A DNA stretch of 64,000 nt from JBDWFY01 sp039976075 (GCA_039976075.1 JBDWFY010000013.1:248001-312000); one strand, 5' to 3'. Shown: positions 24,866 to 34,202, numbered from the stretch's first letter. Notes: generated by a model from the letters alone, not told the origin. A program made the numbers and translations.

Positions 24866-25278
24866 ATGACAAAGCCTTCAAATTCAAAACCAGGCGAAAC
24901 AGTGCAACCCACTAGCGTCCACTGACCCAGACTGCGCGCGCTTTGCCAGGCATTCCGAGGGATTATGACCTGAGGTCTCTGACCGTCCGCAAGGCCCGGA
25001 CCCAGAATATGATTACTGGCCGGCCCTGTATCCAACGCGTGACTGAGAGATAGCGGCGCGCCGGCATACCAATGCCAGATTTCAACGGCGTCAACCTTGT
25101 GCCACGCCGAATGCTCACCCTCCCGCAACAGATAATAAATTGCCGTCGAATGCGCGCGCTGACCGGCAGGCTCACTGTCACGAAACGTCTCGGCGTAACA
25201 GCCACCCTCAGGATGAGGCAGCAGATCAAGCGCAGCAATCACATCATCTGCGCTCATGTTGCTCGACAATTGGGTCAT
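24820..25278 (-). CDS. Cupin-domain protein (DUF985 type) with repeat-derived tail
   Basis: A 152-residue small cupin of the DUF985 family: LDLLPHPEGGCYAETFRDSE at the start, then STAIYYLLREGEHSAWHKVDAVEIWHWY with the likely metal-site His residues, and a WTLVGCTVSPGFEFEGFVMA end. Members are usually about 140-150 residues; the exact enzyme activity is unknown. The last residues (PDGWAPDGWALDG) come from a 15-bp tandem repeat. It starts 2 nt after the gloB stop, so the two genes are co-transcribed. Confidence 0.8.
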   Translation of the reverse strand: MTQLSSNMSADDVIAALDLLPHPEGGCYAETFRDSEPAGQRAHSTAIYYLLREGEHSAWHKVDAVEIWHWYAGAPLSLSHALDTGPASNHILGPGLADGQRPQVIIPRNAWQSARSLGQWTLVGCTVSPGFEFEGFVMAPDGWAPDGWALDG

Positions 25279-25280
25279 GC

Positions 25281-26060
25281 CTAGAAATTATCCTTTCGCC
25301 GTCGAATCTCCGCAAACACGGCCTGCGGCGCTGCACCCGTCATATCGAGCGCCTTCTGAACAGCCGGATCCTGAGGTCGCAGGAACGGGTTGGTCTCCAG
25401 TTCAAGTGCCATGGTTGTGGGCAATGTTGGCGCATCGGCGGATCGTAGTTGCGTAATTTCCTGAAGGCGCGCCCGCAGTGCCTGATTTTCCGGATCGACA
25501 GTGACAGCAAATTTGGCATTTGCCAGGGTATATTCATGGCCGCAATAAATAGTGGTATCGGAGGGCAGCTCTCTTACCAGCCGTTCTAGAGATGACCACA
25601 TCATCCCAGCGTCGCCTTCAAAAATCCGACCACACCCAAGAGCGAACAGCGTATCGCCGGTAAATGCGACGTTAGCCTGTGGAAGATAATAGGAAATCTG
25701 ATCCAGCGTGTGTCCGGGTGTGGCGATCGGCAATATGCTGATTTCACCGATCTGGAACGCCTCGCCATCCTGAACAGCCGTATCGACCGAACCGATGCGC
25801 GTGGCGCTTTGTGCCGGTGCATAGACGCGCGCACCGGTTTTTTCTTTCACTTCCGCAACGCCCTGAACATGATCCGCATGATGATGAGTGATCAGTATAT
25901 CGCTGAGAGTCCAGCCCTTTGCCGAAAGCGCTTCCAGAACAGGTCCTGCCTCGGGCACATCGATAGCGAGCGTTGTGCCATCATCTTCGTTGTGAACAAG
26001 AACGCCAAAATTATCCTGAAGGCAATTGAATTGGTGAATCTGAAAGTGTGGCATGGTCAA
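25281..26060 (-). CDS. gloB: Hydroxyacylglutathione hydrolase (glyoxalase II)
   Basis: A 259-residue metallo-beta-lactamase-fold enzyme that hydrolyses S-lactoylglutathione to lactate in methylglyoxal detoxification. The two-metal motif THHHADHVQG is at about residues 58-67, with further ligands in ATPGHTLDQ, FTGDTLFALGCGR and YCGHEYTLAN. The C-terminus EIRRRKDNF is the usual GloB end. It heads a two-gene unit with the cupin and is divergent from a methyltransferase, a pairing I recall from Rhizobiales. Confidence 0.95.
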   Translation of the reverse strand: MTMPHFQIHQFNCLQDNFGVLVHNEDDGTTLAIDVPEAGPVLEALSAKGWTLSDILITHHHADHVQGVAEVKEKTGARVYAPAQSATRIGSVDTAVQDGEAFQIGEISILPIATPGHTLDQISYYLPQANVAFTGDTLFALGCGRIFEGDAGMMWSSLERLVRELPSDTTIYCGHEYTLANAKFAVTVDPENQALRARLQEITQLRSADAPTLPTTMALELETNPFLRPQDPAVQKALDMTGAAPQAVFAEIRRRKDNF

Positions 26061-26337
26061 TCATCCTCTTCTAAAAAGGACAGGTATCATTCCATTACCG
26101 CCGATGCAAAACACTTGCGAACAACATTTCCAAAACTTGCCTTTACCGAAAATTGATCTCTTGGCGTAAAATCAGTTCAGTATGTATAGGGTCATCCCTA
26201 TATTCCGGTTTACGACTGGAGTTCATCCGGTTTTCTTGTCCGAGTGTTACTACCGGGCGGCATGATTGTGGTTGTGCATTGTTTCAGCACCGGAAACGTG
26301 CAGCCTGAACGAAAAACTTTTAGGATTGGTCCAATCT

Positions 26338-27141
26338 ATGTATCTGGACGTCTTACATCTGAAATCGTTTTACGATCAGCCGCTGGGCGGCCTTGTCCGG
26401 CAGACTGTCGGCGATCGGGTCCGGTTGTTGTGGCCGACCCTGGATGATCGCCGGGTTCTGGGTATCGGTTATGCGACGCCTTACCTCTGGCGTTTTCTGG
26501 GGGAAGCGGAAAGGGTAATGGCCTGCATGCCCGCTGCCCAAGGGGTCATCAACTGGCCTCCAGGTGGACGAAACCTCTCCTATCTGTCTGAAGAAGATTC
26601 GCTGCCGCTTTCGGACTCCTCTGTGGATAATGTGCTGATTGTCCACGGTCTGGATATGACCAGCGATCCTCAGTCCATGCTCCGGGAGGTCTGGCGAATT
26701 CTCGCTCCGGCCGGCAGATTGATTACAATTACGGCCAACCGTCGTGGCTTGTGGTCCAGAACTGAATCCTCACCTTTTGGCTATGGGCATCCCTATACGC
26801 GCAGTCAAATAAATGCGCTGCTGACAAGCTGTGATTTCCAACCCGGCAACAGCGCAACGTTACTGCATGTGCCACCGACGAATCGTCCGCTGATACTGCG
26901 TTCCAATCGCGCGTTCGAGCGGCTTGGCAGTCGTTTCTGGCCACGCTTCGGTGGTCTTGTGATTGTGGAAGCTCAAAAGCAAATCCCGCCACGCGGGCTT
27001 GCGGTATCTGCCAAAAAACGGCGACCGACAGGTGTTTTCAAACCGGCATTTGCAGCCGGAGGAAATGTCGGATTCAACGGCGAAGCAGAAAAACCGCTTG
27101 CTCGCCAACAAGATTCAGAATCCACCAAGGCATCGCGATAG
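26338..27141 (+). CDS. Class I SAM-dependent methyltransferase
   Basis: A 267-residue protein with a methyltransferase-11-like core: VLGIGYATPYLWRFLG replaces the usual glycine-rich motif I, then SLPLSDSSVDNVLIVHGLDM and LREVWRILAPAGRLITITAN are motifs II-III. The C-terminal 60 residues are low-complexity and basic. The target is unknown. I set the start at ATG 26338 (MYLDVLHLKSFYDQPLGGLV); the open frame upstream has no family resemblance. Its end overlaps the converging metW by 68 bp. Confidence 0.82.
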   Translation: MYLDVLHLKSFYDQPLGGLVRQTVGDRVRLLWPTLDDRRVLGIGYATPYLWRFLGEAERVMACMPAAQGVINWPPGGRNLSYLSEEDSLPLSDSSVDNVLIVHGLDMTSDPQSMLREVWRILAPAGRLITITANRRGLWSRTESSPFGYGHPYTRSQINALLTSCDFQPGNSATLLHVPPTNRPLILRSNRAFERLGSRFWPRFGGLVIVEAQKQIPPRGLAVSAKKRRPTGVFKPAFAAGGNVGFNGEAEKPLARQQDSESTKASR

Positions 27142-27691
27142 GCACCTTCTGCCCGTTTGGCTGAAACGCGACCGCCTTTTCGACTTTTGCATCCAGTTCA
27201 CGGCATAACTCCACGAAATCGCGAATGGTACAAAAGTGGATATTTGGCGTATCGTACCAGCTGTGGGGCAGGTAATCCGTCATCGGCATGCGGCCACGAA
27301 ACAGCATCTGTATCCGGTTACGCCAAAATCCGAAATTTGGCAGCGAAACAACAACATTGCTGCCGATACGGAGCATCTGTTCAAGAACGTCCCGCGGTGC
27401 ACGCATTGCCTGCAATGTCTGCGACAGGATCACAAAGTCAAACGCATCATCGGGGTAGTCGACCAGATCACTATCAGCATCTCCTTGCACGACGGACAGT
27501 CCCCGAGCAACACAGCCGTTGACGCCCGCCTGTGACAGCTCCATGCCACGTCCATCCACGTTCTTCGTCATCTGAAGCAGTTCCAGCAGCATGCCGTCAC
27601 CACAGCCTATGTCCAGAACCCGGCTGTCAGGAGCGACAAGATCGCCCACGACGCGAAAATCGACACGTGACTCTATAATTTCTTCGGCCAT
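27074..27691 (-). CDS. metW: MetW, partner of homoserine O-acetyltransferase
   Basis: A 205-residue methyltransferase-fold protein: VLDIGCGDGMLLELLQ (motif I, residues 25-40), then FVILSQTLQAMRAP and SLPNFGFWRNRIQMLFRGRM, the last a MetW hallmark. MetW acts with MetX in O-acetylhomoserine formation in many proteobacteria that lack the E. coli-type pathway. It lies 3 bp after metX. Its 3' end overlaps the converging methyltransferase gene by 68 bp. Confidence 0.93.
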   Translation of the reverse strand: MAEEIIESRVDFRVVGDLVAPDSRVLDIGCGDGMLLELLQMTKNVDGRGMELSQAGVNGCVARGLSVVQGDADSDLVDYPDDAFDFVILSQTLQAMRAPRDVLEQMLRIGSNVVVSLPNFGFWRNRIQMLFRGRMPMTDYLPHSWYDTPNIHFCTIRDFVELCRELDAKVEKAVAFQPNGQKVPIAMPWWILNLVGEQAVFLLRR

Positions 27692-27694
27692 ATC

Positions 27695-28915
27695 TTAACG
27701 CGCTCCCTCCGCCAGGGGCGGCTCAATACCGCGTGCGTTGGCAGCACCTATCAAAAATCCGCGCACCGTTTTGAACATTTCCGGCACGTCCAGCAGAAAG
27801 GAATCGTGCCCTTTGTCACTCTCAATTTCCACGAAGGAAACGTTGGCCCCTGCCGCGTTGAGCGCTCGCACCACGGCCTTGCTTTCCGGTGTGGGAAACA
27901 GCCAGTCTGATGTAAAGGACATCAGGCAGAACCGGGTTTGCGTTCCGATGAAAGCCTTGACCAGCGATCCGTCAAAGTCGGCTGCAAGATCGAAGTAGTC
28001 CATCGCCCGGGTCATGTAGAGATAGGCGTTGGCATCAAATCGGTCGACAAACGTCATTCCCTGGTGGCGGAGGTAGCTTTCGATCTGAAAATCCGCATCC
28101 AGTCCGAATGTTATTTCCTCGCGATCCTGCAAATTGCGGCCAAACTTATTATGTAGCGACGTTTCAGACATGTAGGTGACATGGGCGGCCATTCTTGCGA
28201 CCGAAAGGCCTTTGATCGGCCGCGTGCCGGTGCTGGCATATTTTCCGCCCTGCCACTCCGGGTCGGCCATCACCGCCTGCCGCCCAACCTCGTGGAAGGC
28301 AATATTTTGAGAGGTGTGACGGGCGCCTGCAGCGATCGGCAGCGCTGAAAAAACCCGTTCCGGATAAGCCGCAGCCCACTGCAGCACCTGCATGCCGCCC
28401 ATTGAACCGCCGGCGATACAGAATAGAGTTTCGATCTCCAACGCGTCCAACAGCATTGCCTGAGCCCGAACCATATCTCTGATGGTGACAATCGGCAGAT
28501 CAAGTCCGTAGGTTTTTTCCGTTGCGGGGTTCATCGATGCCGGTCCGGTGGTCCCAAGGCATCCGCCCAGCACATTGGTACAAATGACGAAGAACCGATC
28601 GGTATCTATCGGTTTACCCGGACCAACCATCAGTGACCACCAGCCGGGTTTTCCGGTAACCGGGCTGGTAGAGGCGACATATTGATCGCCGGTGAGCGCA
28701 TGACAGATCATGATCGCGTTGGAACGATCCTCATTCAGATCGCCATATGTCTGATAGGCGATCTGCCAGGGAGCAAGCGCAACGCCCGCATCCAGATGAA
28801 GCGGTTGTTCCTTCGAAAACGTGTGCACAAGACTCGAAGGGCAATCGGACTCACGATCCCGCACCTCATTGATGGCGCTGGCCTCACCAGCATCTCCGTT
28901 TTCCCGTATCGTCAT
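27695..28915 (-). CDS. metX: Homoserine O-acetyltransferase
   Basis: A 406-residue alpha/beta hydrolase-fold enzyme that activates homoserine for methionine synthesis. It shows the substrate loop ICHALTGDQY, the nucleophile elbow GGSMGGMQVLQWAAAYPE, the acid in FTSDWLFPTPE and the His in ESDKGHDSFLLD. The ATG at 28915 is used here; a TTG at 28930 is an alternative with GGGGA upstream. MetW follows, and the two are almost certainly one unit. It is divergent from hisC across a 226-bp spacer. Confidence 0.94.
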   Translation of the reverse strand: MTIRENGDAGEASAINEVRDRESDCPSSLVHTFSKEQPLHLDAGVALAPWQIAYQTYGDLNEDRSNAIMICHALTGDQYVASTSPVTGKPGWWSLMVGPGKPIDTDRFFVICTNVLGGCLGTTGPASMNPATEKTYGLDLPIVTIRDMVRAQAMLLDALEIETLFCIAGGSMGGMQVLQWAAAYPERVFSALPIAAGARHTSQNIAFHEVGRQAVMADPEWQGGKYASTGTRPIKGLSVARMAAHVTYMSETSLHNKFGRNLQDREEITFGLDADFQIESYLRHQGMTFVDRFDANAYLYMTRAMDYFDLAADFDGSLVKAFIGTQTRFCLMSFTSDWLFPTPESKAVVRALNAAGANVSFVEIESDKGHDSFLLDVPEMFKTVRGFLIGAANARGIEPPLAEGAR

Positions 28916-28965
28916 GGCCCGCCGCAACAAATCCCCAAGCTCAAAATTTCTATGGGATAACTGAT

Positions 28966-29015
28966 CACACCAAAAAATGGTGGCTTAGCTAGAGTTTAGC
29001 AATTCGCCCTGTCAA
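28966..29015 (-). promoter_or_regulatory. Possible metX promoter and leader
   Basis: On the minus strand a perfect TTGACA box is at 29015-29010. The -10 about 17 nt later is poor. The leader then carries GCTAA twice, 13 nt apart, and a small hairpin CACCA-A5-TGGTG (28968-28982 in + coordinates). I could not fit this to the SAM-II riboswitch, which often precedes alphaproteobacterial met genes. Confidence 0.3.
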
Positions 29016-29141
29016 CGTTTTCTTTTGATTTCCTGTCCGTGCTTTCTTATGAATGGGCGCCTGCTCAGCCGGTTTGCTTCGCAAATTAAGAAATCAATTC
29101 TTCCTGATGTGCCGGTGAACCGACGTCAAGGATCGCTTCAG

Positions 29142-30254
29142 ATGACAAAAAAACTTCGAAATAACGGCCGTCCGCGTCCACGTGAGGGGATTTCGGATAT
29201 CGCCGCCTATGTGCCCGGCCGCCATAAAGTGACAGGAAGCGGCAAGCTTCATCGGCTTTCCTCTAACGAAACCCCACTGGGCGCAAGCCCGAACGCCCGA
29301 GCTGCGTATGCGAATATTGCACAAAAACTGGAACTCTACCCTGACGGTGCAGCAACTGAATTGCGACAGGCTATTGCCGATGTACATGGTCTCAATGCTG
29401 ACAATCTGATTTGCGGTGCGGGGTCGGACGAATTGCTCAATCTCCTGGCCTATGCCTATCTGGGTAGCGGTGATGAAGCGGTTTATTCGCGACACGGTTT
29501 TCTGGTTTATGAGATTGCAATTCGTGCTGCCGGTGCAATTCCGGTGATCGCAGCTGAAACAGATCTGACTGCTGACGTGGATGCCCTGCTCGGGGCCGTA
29601 ACACCAAAAACCCGGGTTGTATTTCTCGCCAATCCAAACAATCCTACCGGCACCTATCTACCATTTGACGAAATCAAGCGGCTTCATCAAGGATTGGCGG
29701 ATGACGTTCTTCTGGTTCTTGACGCGGCCTACGCCGAGTATGTCAGGCGCAACGATTACGAAAGCGGACTCGAACTGGTTTCCACGTCCAATAATGTGGT
29801 TATGACGCGGACATTTTCGAAGATCCACGGCCTGGCCAGTCTGAGGCTTGGCTGGGCCTATGCGCCGACTCACATCATCGATGTCCTCAATCGCATTCGC
29901 GGACCATTCAATGTCTCCGGACCCGCCATCGCCGCTGGAATTGCCGCAATCAAAGACCGGGAATTCATTGAGGCTGCCGTTCGTCACAATAATAAGTGGC
30001 TAAACTGGCTCACCGAACAAATTGGCGCTTTGGGGCTGGATGTAACGCCAAGCGTTGGCAACTTTATCCTCATTCATTTTCCCGATGAAACCGGAAAAAC
30101 AGCCAGGGATGCCGATAGCTATCTATCCGAGCGAGCATGCCTTTTGCGCGCGGTTACAGGCTATGGTCTACCGGATGCATTGCGCATGAGCGTTGGCACA
30201 GAAGAGGCCAACCGTACCGTCGTTGAGCACCTCACCGCCTTTATGAAGAATTGA
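29142..30254 (+). CDS. hisC: Histidinol-phosphate (aromatic amino acid) aminotransferase
   Basis: A class I/II PLP aminotransferase of 370 residues. It shows LHRLSSNETPLGASPNA, LYPDGAATELRQAIA, the Asn/Asp/Tyr cofactor set (NPNNPTGTYL; DAAYAEY), the PLP lysine in TFSKIHGLASLRLGW and the Arg region RMSVGTEEAN. Its position directly before a prephenate dehydrogenase suggests it also transaminates aromatic keto acids, as is common for this operon in Rhizobiales. The ATG at 29142 has AAGGA 9 nt upstream; the longer frame has no such site. Confidence 0.92.
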   Translation: MTKKLRNNGRPRPREGISDIAAYVPGRHKVTGSGKLHRLSSNETPLGASPNARAAYANIAQKLELYPDGAATELRQAIADVHGLNADNLICGAGSDELLNLLAYAYLGSGDEAVYSRHGFLVYEIAIRAAGAIPVIAAETDLTADVDALLGAVTPKTRVVFLANPNNPTGTYLPFDEIKRLHQGLADDVLLVLDAAYAEYVRRNDYESGLELVSTSNNVVMTRTFSKIHGLASLRLGWAYAPTHIIDVLNRIRGPFNVSGPAIAAGIAAIKDREFIEAAVRHNNKWLNWLTEQIGALGLDVTPSVGNFILIHFPDETGKTARDADSYLSERACLLRAVTGYGLPDALRMSVGTEEANRTVVEHLTAFMKN

Positions 30255-30270
30255 AAGCCGCCCTGTTCAC

Positions 30271-31194
30271 ATGACCGACCCTCTGTTTGATCGCATCGCC
30301 CTGATTGGTATCGGCCTGATTGGCTCATCCCTTGCGCAAATTGTTCGCAAGCGAAATATCGCCCGCGAAATTCACATCTCCAGCCGATCCCAATCCACGT
30401 TGAATCGGGCTGAAGAACTCACTCTTGGCGACCGGTATTTTCTTGACGCCGGCGAAGCCGTTGCAGGCGCAGATCTGGTCATCCTGTGTGTACCTGTGGG
30501 TGCATGCGAAGCTGTCACACAGTGGATTGCCCCTTCTTTGAAATCCGGCGCGATCATCACCGATGTGGGATCGGTAAAACAATCGGTCATCGACCAGATG
30601 CATCCCCATATTCCAGCAGGTGTTCATCTTGTTCCCGGACACCCGATTGCAGGAACCGAGCATTCCGGCCCAGATGCGGGATTTGCCGAACTGTTTATGA
30701 ACCGCTGGTGCATTCTGACACCGCTAGAGAAAACCGAGCCCGAAGCAATCGATCAACTCAGCCGATTCTGGCAGGCATGCGGATCAAAAATCGATTTCAT
30801 GGAACCGGCTCATCATGATCTCGTACTGGCTATCACGTCGCATCTGCCACAGCTGATTTCCTACAATATTGTGGGAACGGCCGATGATCTGGAAACCGTG
30901 ACCCAGTCCGAGGTCATCAAGTATTCAGCAGCAGGTTTTCGTGATTTCACGCGCCTGGCTGCCTCAGACCCGACCATGTGGCGTGATGTCTGCCTGAATA
31001 ACAAGGAAGCGATCCTTGAGATGCTGGCCCGGTTTTCCGAAGATCTGTCGGCACTGCAGCGGGCGGTGCGCTGGGGCGACGGAGATACACTGTTTGACTT
31101 GTTTACCCGCACCCGCAGCATCCGACGGTCAATCATTGACGCCGGGGAGGAAACTGACGCGCCAAACTTCGGTCGGAATGTCAAAACCGACTAG
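30271..31194 (+). CDS. tyrC: Prephenate/cyclohexadienyl dehydrogenase
   Basis: A 307-residue NAD-dependent dehydrogenase of the TyrA family for tyrosine synthesis. The Rossmann motif GIGLIGSSLAQ is at 13-23, followed by DVGSVKQSVIDQM, PGHPIAGTEHSGPDAGFAEL with the catalytic His, and the helical C-terminal dimer domain (HHDLVLAITSHLPQLISY). No chorismate mutase domain is fused to it. It starts 16 bp after hisC, so the two are co-transcribed. The symbol could equally be tyrA. Confidence 0.93.
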   Translation: MTDPLFDRIALIGIGLIGSSLAQIVRKRNIAREIHISSRSQSTLNRAEELTLGDRYFLDAGEAVAGADLVILCVPVGACEAVTQWIAPSLKSGAIITDVGSVKQSVIDQMHPHIPAGVHLVPGHPIAGTEHSGPDAGFAELFMNRWCILTPLEKTEPEAIDQLSRFWQACGSKIDFMEPAHHDLVLAITSHLPQLISYNIVGTADDLETVTQSEVIKYSAAGFRDFTRLAASDPTMWRDVCLNNKEAILEMLARFSEDLSALQRAVRWGDGDTLFDLFTRTRSIRRSIIDAGEETDAPNFGRNVKTD

Positions 31195-31348
31195 CGAGTG
31201 TCCTGCAAACGTTGAAGCATATTTGCACATAGGTCAGGCGGCCAAAAGGACCTGGCGCAATTCATGCGCCTGAAACGTACGAGAGTTTCACTGGTGCGAT
31301 GAAAGGTCAGACGGACCGCAGTGTCTACGCGCCAAGCATTGCTGGGTG

Positions 31349-32284
31349 TCAAGACCGGCGATCAGCGATATATCGCGCTGTCTGACATAGCAAATCCGCC
31401 CTGTCTCCATAGGGCGAGAGGATTTCTTCCGCTTGCTGGACCAAACTCCTGAGAGTTTTACGTGTCCAGTCGACACCGTTCAATGACACAAGCGTAGCCT
31501 TGCCGCGCTCGCTGTCCTTTCCGGTTGCCTTTCCTATCACGGTCGCTTCGCCTTCCACATCCAGCAAATCATCGGCAAGTTGAAAGGCCAGGCCGATGGT
31601 TTGACCAAAGCGCCGAAGACTGTCGATATCATCGGCCGAAGCGCCACTGAAAATGGCACCGCCTTCACACCCGAAGCGGATGAGGGCGCCGGTTTTCATT
31701 GCCTGCATCAGGCGAATGGTTTCGTCATTGTGCTGATGCCCCTCGGCATCTAGGTCAAGCATCTGTCCACCCGCCATCCCGCCCATCCCGGAGGCACGGG
31801 CCAGACCGGAAGTCAATTGCATCCGGATTTCGGGATCCGGATGAGTTTGCTCGTTTGCCATGATATCAAAGGCATACGTCAACAAACCATCGCCTGCCAA
31901 AATGGCAGTCGCCTCATCGAATGCCTTATGTACGGTTGAGCGGCCACGCCGGACATCATCATCATCCATTGCCGGTAGATCATCATGGATCAGGCTGTAA
32001 CAGTGAATACACTCCAGAGCGCAGGCTGCGCGGAGTGCGCGATCGGGGTCGCCGTCAAATAGGGCGGCAGCCTGGACAAAGAGAAAGGGCCTCAGACGCT
32101 TTCCTCCACCAAGAGCACCGTACCTCATGGCCTCGAGCAAGCGCGCAGGGCGGACGATTTCATCTGCGAGGCTGTTTTGTGAAAGCAGCCCGTCAAGGCA
32201 GCTTTCAACCGCGCCGGCCACCTCAGTGAGATTTTCTAAAAATCGATCGGGCAAGGAAGTCATCCGAATTTGGGGGCCGGCCAT
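31349..32284 (-). CDS. ispA: Short-chain polyprenyl diphosphate synthase (farnesyl type)
   Basis: A 311-residue all-helical trans-prenyltransferase. The first Asp-rich motif is DDLPAMDDDDVRRG (about residues 98-111) and the second QLADDLLDVEG (about 236-246), with GGGKRLRP upstream for substrate binding. The residues before the first motif (CYSLI) fit farnesyl diphosphate synthase chain-length control. The start is uncertain: ATG at 32284 or 32263, neither with a good ribosome site. A TetR regulator gene lies 49 bp upstream on the same strand. Confidence 0.9.
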   Translation of the reverse strand: MAGPQIRMTSLPDRFLENLTEVAGAVESCLDGLLSQNSLADEIVRPARLLEAMRYGALGGGKRLRPFLFVQAAALFDGDPDRALRAACALECIHCYSLIHDDLPAMDDDDVRRGRSTVHKAFDEATAILAGDGLLTYAFDIMANEQTHPDPEIRMQLTSGLARASGMGGMAGGQMLDLDAEGHQHNDETIRLMQAMKTGALIRFGCEGGAIFSGASADDIDSLRRFGQTIGLAFQLADDLLDVEGEATVIGKATGKDSERGKATLVSLNGVDWTRKTLRSLVQQAEEILSPYGDRADLLCQTARYIADRRS

Positions 32285-32333
32285 TCGGGCAGGCGATCAG
32301 TTGGCCTGCGTTATCCCCATTGTCAGCAGTCCG

Positions 32334-32945
32334 TCAAGCAGATTGGGAAGAATCTTTCTGTCCTGCAACAAATCCATGTTCCGCCAAACGCTGCACATGG
32401 GCAACGTACTCATCATTTTTCCAGTCGCATCCGTTGATCAGGCGATCCCAGCTTTCGAAAGAAAGCAGCGACCACAACAGGTCCGTAGCCACGTCCTTGG
32501 TCCAGCCCTGAACCAATCTGCCCTCTGATTCAATCATGTCGATGGCCGCCCCACACCCATGGCGAATGGCTTCCATCCGTTCGTCCCAGGCAATCCGCGC
32601 CTCTGCATCAGTCTCCTTGATCGCCAGTAATGCCTGCGCCATGCCCTGGATATTGGCATAGTGATGCGCCATCGCAATGATGAATTCCCGCAATCTTGAT
32701 TCTCCGTCCAGCGCCGTGCGTGAGGGCTCAAGTAGCTTCTCGACGCCGAGCACTTCGTCCATATAGTGTGTCGTCGCAATCAACAGATCGGCGCGGTCAT
32801 CAAAATGCAAATATACGGCCTGTCGGGAAACACCGGCAGCCTTGGCAATGTCCGACATGCGGACACCCTGGCCCCGATTTTCTTCCATCAGTTTCCAGAC
32901 TGTTTTCAGAATACGAGTGCGCGTATCGGATTTTTGTTTGAGCAT
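32334..32945 (-). CDS. TetR-family transcriptional regulator
   Basis: A 203-residue TetR-type repressor. The DNA-binding domain includes RTRILKTVWKLMEENRGQGV and the recognition-helix segment DIAKAAGVSRQAVYLHFDDR (about 32-51). The C-terminal part is a helical ligand domain I cannot assign to a subfamily (EARIAWDERMEAIRHG, then WSLLSFESWDRLI). It lies upstream of the polyprenyl synthase gene and divergent from mtgA, so either could be a target. Confidence 0.9.
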   Translation of the reverse strand: MLKQKSDTRTRILKTVWKLMEENRGQGVRMSDIAKAAGVSRQAVYLHFDDRADLLIATTHYMDEVLGVEKLLEPSRTALDGESRLREFIIAMAHHYANIQGMAQALLAIKETDAEARIAWDERMEAIRHGCGAAIDMIESEGRLVQGWTKDVATDLLWSLLSFESWDRLINGCDWKNDEYVAHVQRLAEHGFVAGQKDSSQSA

Positions 32946-33151
32946 TTATAGCTGAACTCCCGCAACTTGACATAGTGTCAATATCATCCTCGGAAAGTAA
33001 AGTCCATTTTTACAAATCCATTTCTCCACCTCAAATTTTCGTCGAATCTTCCCGCAGACGCGATTCTTGCCGATCAGGTATTTCCCTTTGGCCATATTTT
33101 ATTCTAAGCAACGTCCATTAAATCCAGCATGAGATCGGTTTTCGGAGCAAA

Positions 33152-33859
33152 ATGGCACGGAGCAGGAAAAAAGGGCCGTTGAGACGCATTTTTTCGTTGC
33201 GTAGAATTGTCTTGATGTGCCTGATCGTCTTTGGTTTGCCGCTGGCCCTGACGGTGGCTTATGCCGTGATCAATCCTCCTTCCACTTTGATGATGGTCCG
33301 TTTTGTCACCGGTCAGACGGTAAACAGCAACTGGCGCCCGCTTTCCGACACGTCACAGAACTTGAAAAGAGCGGTTATCATGTCTGAGGATGGCCGCTTT
33401 TGCGAACATAACGGTGTGGACTGGGGTGCGCTTGAAAGGCAGATTGCAGTGCTGGATGAAGGCGAACGTCCACGGGGCGCCAGCACGATCACAATGCAAC
33501 TCTCGAAAAATCTGTTTCTTTGGCACGGACGTTCATACGTCCGCAAGGCATTCGAGCTGCCCCTGGCCTTATGGCTCGATGTTATTTTAGGAAAACCGCG
33601 CACGTTTGAGATCTATCTCAATGTCGCGGAGTGGGGAGACGGCCTGTTTGGCGCCGACGCAGCAGCCCAGCATTATTTTGGCAAATCGGCAAAATCGCTG
33701 ACAGAACGCCAGGCTGCCCTACTGGCTGCGGCACTGCCAAATCCGTTTCTCAGAAATCCGGCAAAACCGTCCCGAACCATGACGCGCCATGCCGAAATCA
33801 TCCAACGGCGCATGCGAGGGAGTGATGCCTATCTTCAATGCCTGCAGGTGTCGAACTGA
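33152..33859 (+). CDS. mtgA: Monofunctional peptidoglycan glycosyltransferase
   Basis: A 235-residue GT51 enzyme that polymerises lipid II glycan strands at the inner membrane without a transpeptidase domain. An N-terminal anchor (IVLMCLIVFGLPLALTVAYA, about residues 20-39) is followed by the catalytic Glu motif MSEDGRFCEHNGVDW (about 74-88), then GASTITMQLSKNLFLW, YLNVAEWGDGLFGADAAAQH and ALPNPFLRNP. GGAG lies 4 nt before the ATG. rpmF follows, a conserved order in Rhizobiales. Confidence 0.95.
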   Translation: MARSRKKGPLRRIFSLRRIVLMCLIVFGLPLALTVAYAVINPPSTLMMVRFVTGQTVNSNWRPLSDTSQNLKRAVIMSEDGRFCEHNGVDWGALERQIAVLDEGERPRGASTITMQLSKNLFLWHGRSYVRKAFELPLALWLDVILGKPRTFEIYLNVAEWGDGLFGADAAAQHYFGKSAKSLTERQAALLAAALPNPFLRNPAKPSRTMTRHAEIIQRRMRGSDAYLQCLQVSN

Positions 33860-34016
33860 TACCGGTAGAGATTCATGTAAAAAATCGCAAACCGGGCTGG
33901 CATTCCACCAATAATGCCGGTATAAGAGCCGCCATTCAGAAAATCACGCGTAGTTTGGATCCGGTTTGGCCGGCCCCGAACTGTTCGGGTTATTCCAGAC
34001 GATAGAGAGAAAAATA

Positions 34017-34202
34017 ATGGCCGTTCCAAAGAAAAAGGTCTCCCGCATGAAACGCGGCAGTCGCCGCTCTGCGGATGCTTTGAAGCAGCCTTCCTATGTC
34101 GAAGACAAGGATTCAGGCGAACTGCGTCGTCCGCATCATATCGATTTGAAATCGGGAATGTATCGCGGTCGTCAAATTCTGGAACCAAAGGACTCTGTAT
34201 AA
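34017..34202 (+). CDS. rpmF: 50S ribosomal protein L32
   Basis: A 61-residue L32: MAVPKKKVSRMKRGSRRSAD, then ELRRPHHIDLKSGMYRGRQI. This is the alphaproteobacterial form without the zinc-ribbon cysteines. I chose the ATG at 34017 because it gives the canonical MAVPKKK start. A strong terminator follows about 100 bp downstream. Confidence 0.97.
   Translation: MAVPKKKVSRMKRGSRRSADALKQPSYVEDKDSGELRRPHHIDLKSGMYRGRQILEPKDSV

Noticed and set aside
28931..29015. A SAM-II riboswitch in front of metX.
   Set aside because: The spacer does not show the conserved pairing and GCTAAA-type loop arrangement in the right order that I recall for SAM-II.
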